Shown in pieces: positions 1 to 5,456 of a DNA stretch of 5,456 nucleotides. Source of the stretch: Deltaproteobacteria bacterium. Lineage in GTDB: Bacteria > Desulfobacterota > Desulfobacteria > Desulfobacterales > ETH-SRB1. The stretch's first letter is position 1; every line of letters starts with the position of its first letter. The translations under genes were made by a program, and so were the position numbers. The stretch is taken from NCBI GenBank assembly GCA_019314185.1, contig JAFCZU010000269.1:1-5456 (forward strand), read 5' to 3'. The notes beneath the pieces were generated by a model. It saw nothing but the letters and a program-made list of their open reading frames with translations, had not been told where the DNA came from and made no database searches.

Positions 1-253
1 ATGGTTTATTCTGTATTAACCAAGAGCCCATCAGAAAAAAGCTTAAAGGGATAAAGAGTAAAATATTTGTAGCAAAATCTGTCCGTGACTGAATGCCGAG
101 ATGAAGATATGGTAGATGGCGGAAGCTATCTATTGCTTCCTCTATTGGAAGAGAACGGAATTAAAAGGGAATAAGGCTGCCATAGATTACAAAAGCCAGA
201 TAAAAGAGGCTTAATATAACATATGTCCGTTTAGGATTTAAACTATCTGGCAT
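1..253 (-). pseudogene. VanZ-like membrane protein, 5' part, with in-frame stop; runs off the left edge
   Basis: ATG at 253-251 follows a good Shine-Dalgarno, GGAGAG at 266-261, seven bases upstream. The first 30 codons give a short basic N-terminus and a membrane segment (residues 11-30, ending YGSLIPF). Codon 31 (163-161) is TAA. The same frame then stays open to the window edge for 53 codons and reads FRSLPIEEAIDSFRHLPYL, then SRTDFATNILLFIPLSFFL. From family knowledge, VanZ-like proteins of exopolysaccharide-producing bacteria have YGSLxPFxFRPL followed by IPYLxL, SRADWxANILLFIPLGF, so both sides of the stop belong to one protein. The family's function is poorly known; the founding member gives low-level teicoplanin resistance. 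TAA could arise from GAA, CAA or AAA by one substitution, and acidic residues are common at this place. The start overlaps the 64-codon ORF by 11 bp. The identification rests on remembered motifs. Truth of the stop is unsettled: pseudogene, sequence error or recoding. Confidence 0.65.
161..163 (-). other. In-frame TAA interrupting the VanZ-like frame
   Basis: The codon falls between PF and FR in the family's PFxFR motif. No frame change is needed to join the two sides, so a single substitution explains it better than an indel. The next in-frame ATG is far downstream (31-29), inside the second membrane segment, so simple reinitiation would not restore the protein. Confidence 0.6.
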
Positions 254-437
254 CGTTTATCTCTCCGGGTCTGAAGCTGTCACAGTTGGGTCTGTATCGT
301 TTAAGCTGAGGCGCATACAGCCTCACGGCTGCCCGCGCATGCCCCGGGGCCATGATGGAGCAGCTTCTTTTTTCATGTAGAACTCTTTTATTCCATACTC
401 TAAGCCGCTTTACCCAAGAGCTTTCCGGACGACCCAC
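243..437 (-). CDS. Small basic protein of unknown function, 64 codons
   Basis: I do not recognise a family. The frame starts with GTG at 437-435, preceded by a strong Shine-Dalgarno (AGGGGAGA, 449-442) at good spacing, and ends at TAG 245-243, overlapping the VanZ-like start by 11 bp. It follows the KamA-family gene by 65 bp on the same strand, so it may be a cotranscribed small gene. The product is rich in Arg and Lys, has no membrane segment and no signal peptide, and carries two cysteines (about residues 26 and 51). It is visibly more GC-rich than its neighbours, which may reflect transfer or RNA structure. Residues 41-57 (APQLKRYRPNCDSFRPG) match the extreme C-terminus of the DUF4091 protein in this window, with mostly third-position codon changes, which supports real coding at least there. 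Alternatives: the remnant C-terminus of a lost larger gene, or a leader ORF over a structured RNA. Confidence 0.5.
   Translation of the reverse strand: MGRPESSWVKRLRVWNKRVLHEKRSCSIMAPGHARAAVRLYAPQLKRYRPNCDSFRPGEINDAR
254..266 (-). promoter_or_regulatory. Ribosome binding site of the VanZ-like gene
   Basis: GGAGAG (266-261) sits seven bases before ATG at 253-251. It lies inside the last codons of the upstream small ORF, so ribosomes ending that ORF terminate next to this site. This arrangement is typical of translational coupling and decides the start, since a stop codon in the same frame (259-257) excludes any earlier start. Confidence 0.6.
307..338 (-). other. GC-rich hairpin region with alternative pairing inside the small ORF
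   Basis: On the minus (mRNA) strand CAGCC-GTGA-GGCTG (331-318) forms a perfect 5-bp stem with a GNRA-type loop, extended after a 3x3 internal loop by GCGC pairing 335-338 with 311-314. A second stem, TGAGGC (325-320) with GCCTCA (312-307), uses some of the same bases, so the two cannot coexist. A distant 7-base complement (273-279 with 361-367) could enclose them, and a GCCCCGGGGC palindrome lies at 341-350. Whether this is functional RNA or a by-product of GC-rich coding sequence cannot be told from one copy. Confidence 0.35.
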
Positions 438-441
438 ACTT

Positions 442-449
442 TCTCCCCT
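442..449 (-). promoter_or_regulatory. Ribosome binding site of the 64-codon ORF
   Basis: AGGGGAGA on the minus strand is a near-consensus Shine-Dalgarno. It is followed by two overlapping GTG triplets (439-437 and 437-435); only the second is in the long frame and sits seven bases after AGGGG. It is the strongest such site in the window and the main reason to take the small ORF seriously. Confidence 0.5.
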
Positions 450-502
450 GCCCTACATTTTCCTTGCATAAACTTATCAGCGGGCAAATCATGCCAAAAC
501 AA

Positions 503-2296
503 CTACAAAAAGAACCAGATACTATCATAATCTTCTGGATTTTCACCTATTTCTGCCAATCGATTAAGGTAATCAAGAATTGCCATATCTTTGTAAACAT
601 ATGTTTCACAACTTGCCAGATTCATATCCCAAGGATGAAATTCATACACCCGTCTACCATCAGGAAGAACAGTCAACAAATCACGATGTTGCCTGGCTTG
701 CAAATAATTTTTCCCGAGACCGGGGATATTGAATACTGCGTCATCAGTGCGCCTCAATCCCGGAACAAGCCTTGCTTCTTCTTTTTGCTCCTGAAGAATT
801 CTGGCCAGAGGAACACGATAGGAATTGGTCTCTTCCTTGCCTTTAGGTATGAATGTATAATATGGGTCGATACCAATTCGTCGAAGTGTCATTCTTAACG
901 ATGTACTTTCAAACCTTCTTGAAACGTAAAATGTATAGACTTGTTGATTATAAACACTAATGCCCTGTCGTTTAAGCCTGTCAACAGCTAAGGCGGTTTC
1001 AGGTGTTATTTCATAGGGATGTTCAATATGAGTCATAACCGCAATATCCCGCCTGCCCAGTTCACGGAATTTACCAAGCATTTTGGCCAGATGCTCTGTA
1101 ATTCGCATGGGTAAAGTAACCAAAACACGGCTGCCGATACGGATTAGATCAATATGCCTGATATCAGCAAGACGTTGTAGCAACGATTCCAACTTATTGT
1201 CAGACATGATGAAAGGGTCTCCCCCGGTGATAAGAACCTCTCGTATGGCTGGATGATTTTTAATCCAGTCTACAGCCGAATTTATTTCAGACACAGTTGC
1301 AAATGAATGTGGTGCCATTACCTGTTCTATTTCCCAGTTGCGTTGACAATAAACGCAAATCTGAGGGCATGTCAGAACCGGTTTCAGAATAACGATGCTC
1401 GGGTATCTTCGTGTTATTAGATCTATGGGTGAGGTATCAGATTCCAACATAAAATCAAAAGAATGGTTCCTGCTTTCTCGATTTGACAGCATATGATTAA
1501 TATAATCTTCCGGTGGTAATACTTGAGCCCTTATAGCGAGGTCATTTCCATTTGGTTCATTCTCCATGAGCGAAAGATAATGGGGTGTTATACCAAAAGG
1601 CAACTTTCCTCTTAATGCTTTGTCAATAAGAGAACATTGGTAATCTTCAATATATGTTAGTTTGCGAAGCGTATCTGTATCCGTGACAATGTTTCTTATG
1701 TGCCATTTCCAATTTTCCCAGTCATGCTCCTCTGCTCCAATCGTTCCAAGTATTCTTTTTCTTTGCTTGTCACGAATCAACTGTGATTTTTTTGTCAAAC
1801 CGTTGGCATAAGACCCCAATCGTTTATCCACCATTTCCCATATCGAGTCCAATTCATCCGAGCGAACTAAAGCTTTTTCTCGTCCTGACATGGTATTATT
1901 TTCCGATTGCTCAAATAAAAAATGAAAGTCCGCCCTTCCTTCTATTCCCCTTACCCAGTTAATCAACTCTGCATAAAAACCAGGCTTCAAATCTTCTCTA
2001 TGTAACCCCCTTGCAATATCCCATATGGCTTTGATAATGCTAAATCCGGTTATAGTCTCCGAACGCTCTGAAAAAACACTCATTAAAGCTAATCTACAAT
2101 CTCTTATCCTTATTAACTCATGGGCTGGAGGATATTTACCATTGAGCGGGGAGCGATATAATTCTGTAATCCTACGCAACAATGTATCACGTACCGTCTC
2201 TATTTTTCGACAACGATTGATTCCTCTAAGGAGTTCTTCAGATTCTTTTCTAAAAACATCAACATTATACAATTTTTCATAAGGCCATTTCGACAT
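503..2296 (-). CDS. KamA-family radical SAM protein (lysine 2,3-aminomutase-like) with long N-terminal extension
   Basis: This intact 597-residue cytoplasmic enzyme belongs to the PLP-dependent radical SAM aminomutases, which move an amino group from the alpha to the beta carbon of an amino acid. CxxxCxxC for the 4Fe-4S cluster is Cys310, Cys314, Cys317, followed two residues later by Arg319, as in lysine 2,3-aminomutase. GGDP at 358-361 is the SAM-binding turn. RIGSRVLVTLPMRIT, HPYEIT and VYNQQV follow in family order. PGLGK puts the likely PLP lysine at 529. The aminomutase core starts near Trp193 (DWENWKWHIRN); family members are usually about 400-450 residues, so roughly the first 190 residues are extra, probably helical and of unknown role. 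Two aspartates that bind the lysine side chain (Asp293 and Asp330 in the clostridial enzyme) align with Arg460 and Asn523. The C-terminal zinc cysteines are not evident. The start is fixed by an upstream in-frame stop (2302-2300); the RBS (GGAAA) is weak. The specific reaction is unknown. Confidence 0.93.
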   Translation of the reverse strand: MSKWPYEKLYNVDVFRKESEELLRGINRCRKIETVRDTLLRRITELYRSPLNGKYPPAHELIRIRDCRLALMSVFSERSETITGFSIIKAIWDIARGLHREDLKPGFYAELINWVRGIEGRADFHFLFEQSENNTMSGREKALVRSDELDSIWEMVDKRLGSYANGLTKKSQLIRDKQRKRILGTIGAEEHDWENWKWHIRNIVTDTDTLRKLTYIEDYQCSLIDKALRGKLPFGITPHYLSLMENEPNGNDLAIRAQVLPPEDYINHMLSNRESRNHSFDFMLESDTSPIDLITRRYPSIVILKPVLTCPQICVYCQRNWEIEQVMAPHSFATVSEINSAVDWIKNHPAIREVLITGGDPFIMSDNKLESLLQRLADIRHIDLIRIGSRVLVTLPMRITEHLAKMLGKFRELGRRDIAVMTHIEHPYEITPETALAVDRLKRQGISVYNQQVYTFYVSRRFESTSLRMTLRRIGIDPYYTFIPKGKEETNSYRVPLARILQEQKEEARLVPGLRRTDDAVFNIPGLGKNYLQARQHRDLLTVLPDGRRVYEFHPWDMNLASCETYVYKDMAILDYLNRLAEIGENPEDYDSIWFFL

Positions 2297-2370
2297 GATT
2301 TATTTCCATTTTTTCTCACGTTTTTGGAAAACAAAAGGGTGCATATACTCCTCTCTCCCAAACAGAGCAT

Positions 2371-2400
2371 ATTATTTAGACAGGATAACGGGATAAACAA
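2371..2400 (-). promoter_or_regulatory. Weak sigma-70-like promoter candidate for the KamA-family gene
   Basis: On the minus strand TTGTTT (2400-2395) and AATAAT (2376-2371) are 18 bases apart, about 75 bases before the ATG at 2296. The -10 matches five of six consensus bases, the -35 only three. In AT-rich DNA such pairs arise by chance. It overlaps one copy of the dispersed repeat. Confidence 0.25.
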
Positions 2401-2404
2401 GATT
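2378..2404 (+). repeat. Inverted repeat copy 1, decayed NACAGGAT octamer array
   Basis: AGACAGGATAACGGGAT begins a 27-base stretch that matches the reverse complement of 2670-2696 at 21 of 27 positions by my count, and 15 of 17 in the core. The unit reads as successive octamer-like blocks ending in GGAT or AGAT. It lies just upstream of the KamA-family gene. Confidence 0.5.
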
Positions 2405-2617
2405 ATTTATTTCCTGTTAATCAACAGAGCCAAAATCTTGTAAAAACATATAATTACATACCGATTCGATCAGGCTTTAGAAAAGAACTGTATCAAAATT
2501 ATTTTTTGGATTTAAATAATAGTTCGGTACCAAGGTTTGTCATCTTTGCTATTATACATTCAATACTCATTTGGTCGTTTGTAGATTTGGAACGGGTTTG
2601 AAATGAAAAGGCATTTC

Positions 2618-2648
2618 CAGGATATGAATTTATGATATACAGGATATG
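2618..2648 (+). repeat. Two direct copies of CAGGATATG
   Basis: CAGGATATG occurs at 2618-2626 and 2640-2648. The second, with its preceding A, can pair with ATCCTGT at 2680-2686 to form a 7-bp stem with a 34-base AT-rich loop. They look like further relics of the same CAGGAT family. Confidence 0.4.
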
Positions 2649-2669
2649 CATTAACTCTTTTTTTTATAA

Positions 2670-2696
2670 AATCAAGTCAATCCTGTAATCCTGTCT
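2670..2696 (-). repeat. Inverted repeat copy 2, decayed NACAGGAT octamer array
   Basis: Read on the minus strand this starts AGACAGGATTACAGGAT and continues in octamer-like blocks, the opposite orientation to copy 1. Together the two copies bound about 320 bp of the intergenic gap. It lies about 60 bp downstream of the stop of the DUF4091 gene and might help end or stabilise that transcript. Confidence 0.5.
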
Positions 2697-2757
2697 GAAA
2701 TATTTATTATTTTTCGGGAGATGAGAGTAACTGCACCCAAAACAAAACACACTCGTA

Positions 2758-4908
2758 TTACTTAGGACTAAATGTGTCGCAGTCCGGTAAATAGCGTGGA
2801 ACTTCAGGTGACGGATTAACATAACCAATATTTGGTAATTTCATCATCCCCCATGAGGCTGTCTCTCTATCCACAAGAGATCGCTTATATTTTGGTGCCT
2901 TCATGGAAAGTACTTTTCCAAGACGGCACCTGAGCTGCCATAAATCAGAGGAATCAATATCATCAAATTGGACCGTCCCTGCATCGTTTGAAGAAGATCG
3001 AGAAATGCTTCCTTCCAGATTGACTATCGTGTTCAACCATTCCGCAACAGCATAATGGGGCTTATCAAAAACATCGCATACCAGGGTGAGATATTCTACA
3101 TCCTGCTGCCCCCGGGTGAAAGCCTTGAGACGTACAGAAGGTTTTGGGCCTTCAGCATGAGGATAAAATAAAGAAGTTTGATCAGCAATTTTCCAGGAGC
3201 TTTCATTTCCTATGGTTTGCCATGGAAGCACACCCATAGCCCCCTTTGACCAGGCTGAGACACACCAGAGTGCAGGTTGTACATTCGGCATCTCGATGGG
3301 GTTTGTTGTACCATATTCAGAAAAATAAGATTTGCCCCACAATATCTGCTCATCTTGCTTCATGCGGGTTTTTTGAGCATTATTGCCTCCAATATACTCT
3401 ATATCCATAACCCCCCTGAACATATCCCGCTCAAACTGACTGTAGGAGATATCACCCCTGTACCACATCCTGGCATCGCCTTTTACAGGATCGACCGCTG
3501 AACGCCACAAAAGCCCATACCACCGAAGTGCCCAAAAGTCCTGGGTATTCATGGGTTCGTCAAATAACCAGGGCGCAGAGCTTTTTTTATATTTGCCTCG
3601 ATAACGAATCTTATTATTCAGATAAAATTGAAAAATCGTATCATGCCACTTATTCTCATTACAGTGCTCTGCAAATTTGGTAAAAGCCTTTTTCAGGTCT
3701 TTCCCATATTGAGGAGTAAATGCCTCATCTGCCCAATAGGAAGGTTTATAGTGTTCAAAAATGTTCGCCGGCCAATTTTCGCTGAAAGGCAGATACAAAA
3801 CATCAACAGGTTCACTTTTTCGAGGTAAATCTTCAAATGCAGATCCATCAAGGAGCGGGCCGATTTTTTGATCCCATTCGGACCAATCGAATGCTTTGCC
3901 ATTCCAAATTGGCGCAAACGAGGGAATACCGCTCCATGCATATGGCAGACGATTAATACATGTTCGATGTTCATGTGCCAATCGATAGTATTCATAGCCA
4001 TTATATGGATTGACAATTCCGTAAGCATTCATCTCAGGGACAAATGAAAGCTTATCGGGCAATGTAAAATCCCATACTGTCAAATCCACATGCAGCTCAA
4101 GAATCTCTCTGCCAGTTGTAATCAGCACCTTACCTTTTTTCTTGCCAGGAGATTCTCCATGAGGAACATACAGCTCTAATATCAATGAGTGATTTGTCTG
4201 ATTTGGGACATGCACTTTTCCTACACTGGAAGGGATGGAAAAGGGACCGGTTACATGGATGAGTGGGTCGGGAAGTATATTCGATATCCCTTTTTTAGTT
4301 TTCTTCACATTCACATATGCAAACTCAAATATCTTAGGCTGCAGGTTGGGATTCTGGTCAAATTCATACTTGATGAAAATTTTTTCAGCCTTTCCCTCAA
4401 GATTGAGTTGAAAAGCGACGTGTTCGTTACGTGCTGACTGCAATCTGATCAGCTTCTTCTTTGCCGAATAGATATGATTTCCACCTTTATAACCTTTTTT
4501 TTGCGCTGGAATCATCTTTCCGGTTTGCGGATCGATCTTATCCAGCAGATCTACAACTGCTACCTTTATGCCACCTACATTTGGAAGCTCTTTGTTTGGA
4601 GAGAAGGGATTGATGTCAGCTTTTGGGACATGCATCGAACGCGGATTGGAAGATAGTTGGATCATCTTTATGAATGGCTGGCTTATATTACCGGCGCTGT
4701 CTACCGACTTTATAATCAGAGTAATCATTTCACCAGGCTTGAAGGGAAGATCATGTATGTGCATTCGGACTTCCTCACCTGTCTTACCGGCCATTGGAAT
4801 CAGATACTTTATAGTAAATATTAAATCCCAGGGTTTTTCCACCACCATGATCTTCGGGAGTCTTCCAGATGACCAGAGCTTCACCGGCCGGGAACTGTTC
4901 CACATCAA
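2758..4908 (-). CDS. Glycoside-hydrolase-like protein with C-terminal DUF4091, larger (3') part of a frameshifted gene
   Basis: The frame is open for 716 codons. Its first 30 or so codons (4908 to about 4815) are a shadow of the upstream frame. The homologous part begins near IPMAGKTGEE, the second half of a fibronectin type III domain ending SVDSAGNISQPF. Next is a beta-sandwich with LQSARNEHVAFQL (around residues 154-168), as found before GH123-like barrels; then a barrel with YYRLAHEHR and WLFDEP. Asp450-Glu451 is the adjacent acidic pair that acts in GH123 hexosaminidases; I infer but cannot prove an equal role here. Near the end, GPKPSVRLKAFTRGQQDVEYL is the DUF4091 signature. The protein probably acts outside the cell on polysaccharide, but its secretion signal is off the window. 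The last residues, SPEVPRYLPDCDTFSPK, resemble a segment of the 64-codon ORF. The stop is TAA at 2760-2758. DUF4091 is confident; the sugar substrate is unknown. Confidence 0.85.
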   Translation of the reverse strand: MMWNSSRPVKLWSSGRLPKIMVVEKPWDLIFTIKYLIPMAGKTGEEVRMHIHDLPFKPGEMITLIIKSVDSAGNISQPFIKMIQLSSNPRSMHVPKADINPFSPNKELPNVGGIKVAVVDLLDKIDPQTGKMIPAQKKGYKGGNHIYSAKKKLIRLQSARNEHVAFQLNLEGKAEKIFIKYEFDQNPNLQPKIFEFAYVNVKKTKKGISNILPDPLIHVTGPFSIPSSVGKVHVPNQTNHSLILELYVPHGESPGKKKGKVLITTGREILELHVDLTVWDFTLPDKLSFVPEMNAYGIVNPYNGYEYYRLAHEHRTCINRLPYAWSGIPSFAPIWNGKAFDWSEWDQKIGPLLDGSAFEDLPRKSEPVDVLYLPFSENWPANIFEHYKPSYWADEAFTPQYGKDLKKAFTKFAEHCNENKWHDTIFQFYLNNKIRYRGKYKKSSAPWLFDEPMNTQDFWALRWYGLLWRSAVDPVKGDARMWYRGDISYSQFERDMFRGVMDIEYIGGNNAQKTRMKQDEQILWGKSYFSEYGTTNPIEMPNVQPALWCVSAWSKGAMGVLPWQTIGNESSWKIADQTSLFYPHAEGPKPSVRLKAFTRGQQDVEYLTLVCDVFDKPHYAVAEWLNTIVNLEGSISRSSSNDAGTVQFDDIDSSDLWQLRCRLGKVLSMKAPKYKRSLVDRETASWGMMKLPNIGYVNPSPEVPRYLPDCDTFSPK
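4784..4830 (-). other. Frameshift site splitting the DUF4091 gene
   Basis: Upstream sequence reads FNIYYKV in one frame; downstream reads IPMAGKTGEEVRMHIHDLP in another. The joined text makes a complete FnIII domain, ending in the usual SAGN turn. By frame arithmetic the sequence carries one base too many (or lacks two) here. Dropping one base near 4803 would give YKVSIPMAGK. The exact base cannot be fixed without a homologue. No clear slippery heptamer is present in the overlap, so a programmed shift is less likely than mutation or sequence error. Confidence 0.7.
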
Positions 4909-5456
4909 CCCTTATCGCTCTCACCGGTTCAGGTGGAATATCATCTGTTCCTTTAACCCAGACTTCAAGGTAGGGAGCACTTCTACCACTTTCCTTGCTA
5001 AAACAAAGACGGTTTGGGAAGTATGTATACTTAAACTGGCCCTTTTTTATTGACCAAATGCTTCCTACTTCATCATAAACGCACAAACCATGGCTTAGGC
5101 CGGCAACACGGGCAACTACAACATCCGGATCTACCGCACAAGCTTGCCGGCCATCTCGATCCGGCGAAGTACAATCGGCAAATTTCCAAATAGTATGGCC
5201 GCGCCCAAAGACTACATCCATAAGAGTACTGCCAGGATAAGCCCAATCACGCCTCTCATGCTCGGCCTGATCATAACACGAACTTCCTATCTGAGATCTA
5301 TAACCAGTTTTTGTACCTTCCACCCATTGGCTCGCCAAAGTCGAAACACCAAGACGTGCAAGAGGAGCTTTTTGTGGTGCAGCGGAACGTATATGCAACA
5401 AGGCTCCGGTGATGATCTTGCCTTTTAAGGGTGATGGGTCGATATCCAGAAGGATA
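4784..5456 (-). CDS. 5' part of the same protein: DNRLRE-like module and first half of an FnIII domain; partial, frameshifted
   Basis: This frame is open from the right edge; the first in-frame candidate start (TTG at 5401) is unlikely to be real, because reading on upstream gives family-like sequence (LLDIDPSPLKGKIITGALL). That opening, plus the spaced WVEGT, the following RRDWAYPG and the late PYLEVW, resembles DNRLRE modules, beta-sandwich domains of secreted and cell-wall proteins in Gram-positive and environmental bacteria. From about 4945 a fibronectin type III domain begins (PPEPVRAIRV, then LVIWKTPEDHGGGKTLGFNI). It is cut by a stop at 4786-4784 just after FNIYYKV. The rest of the FnIII fold continues in the next frame, so this and the DUF4091 frame are one broken gene. 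Expected context is an exported, modular carbohydrate-active protein. The DNRLRE call is moderate; FnIII is more secure. Confidence 0.7.
   Translation of the reverse strand, partial: ILLDIDPSPLKGKIITGALLHIRSAAPQKAPLARLGVSTLASQWVEGTKTGYRSQIGSSCYDQAEHERRDWAYPGSTLMDVVFGRGHTIWKFADCTSPDRDGRQACAVDPDVVVARVAGLSHGLCVYDEVGSIWSIKKGQFKYTYFPNRLCFSKESGRSAPYLEVWVKGTDDIPPEPVRAIRVDVEQFPAGEALVIWKTPEDHGGGKTLGFNIYYKVSDSNGR

Larger units (their letters stand above)
2297..2757. other. 461-bp intergenic region, AT-rich, no gene seen
   Basis: Neither strand carries a convincing reading frame. It holds the inverted NACAGGAT-type repeat copies, a short direct repeat and a weak promoter candidate for the KamA-family gene. 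I see no GC-rich hairpin followed by a T-run, so no standard intrinsic terminator for the upstream DUF4091 gene can be called. The length of the gap suggests that the two flanking genes are separate transcription units. Confidence 0.6.

Noticed and set aside
3..92. Plus-strand frame open from the left edge that reads like a protein tail
   Set aside because: The opposite strand gives a far better explanation: VanZ motifs with a membrane segment. The lysine-rich plus-strand reading is its mirror image.
464..898. Plus-strand frame of 144 codons
   Set aside because: Lies almost wholly opposite the well-supported C-terminal half of the KamA-family gene, has no family motif and no ribosome site of note.
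2200..2400. Minus-strand frame of 66 codons with a GGAGAGAGGAG stretch nearby
   Set aside because: It overlaps the KamA-family start in another frame and shows no recognisable composition; it enters the KamA coding region out of frame.
2639..2686. ACAGGAT/ATCCTGT stem as an intrinsic terminator for the DUF4091 gene
   Set aside because: Only seven pairs around a 34-base loop and no T-run after it on the minus strand; better treated as repeat relics.
4568..5053. Plus-strand frame of 161 codons
   Set aside because: Antisense to the FnIII and linker region of the DUF4091 protein, which has clear family signatures on the minus strand.

Overview
All supportable genes lie on the minus strand, so transcription runs from right to left. 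In that order they are: (1) a large, probably surface or exported glycoside-hydrolase-like protein that enters from beyond the right edge (>5456 to 2758) and is split by a frameshift near 4784-4830; (2) a 461-bp AT-rich gap (2297-2757) with a degenerate inverted repeat; (3) an intact 597-residue radical SAM protein of the KamA (lysine 2,3-aminomutase) family (2296-503); (4) a small basic 64-codon ORF (437-243); and (5) the start of a VanZ-like membrane protein (253 to beyond the left edge), which carries an in-frame TAA. I see no rRNA, tRNA, CRISPR array, transposase or plus-strand gene.

Organism: the base composition is moderately AT-rich. The mix of DNRLRE-like, FnIII and DUF4091-type modules, a VanZ protein of the subtype common in exopolysaccharide-producing environmental bacteria, and dispersed NACAGGAT-type repeats fits an environmental bacterium such as a planctomycete of the anammox type or a deltaproteobacterial relative. 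This is inference from impressions of gene families; no marker gene is present.

Right part: a multidomain protein with a DNRLRE-like module, a fibronectin type III domain, a beta-sandwich, a GH123-like barrel with an Asp-Glu pair, and a C-terminal DUF4091 domain. It probably binds or cuts a polysaccharide.

Left part: the KamA-family enzyme keeps its iron-sulfur cysteines, its SAM-binding GGDP and its likely PLP lysine. It appears to have lost both aspartates that hold the lysine side chain, and it has about 190 extra N-terminal residues. The substrate is therefore probably not lysine. The small ORF and the VanZ start overlap by 11 bp, each with a good ribosome binding site, which suggests translational coupling.

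The most unexpected observation is that the last 17 residues of the DUF4091 protein resemble a segment near the C-terminus of the small ORF (pattern P-x3-RYxPxCDxFxP). The DNA differences fall mostly at third codon positions. This may be an undescribed C-terminal tail. The window also holds two gene-breaking lesions, the frameshift and the in-frame stop, which could be true decay or sequence errors.
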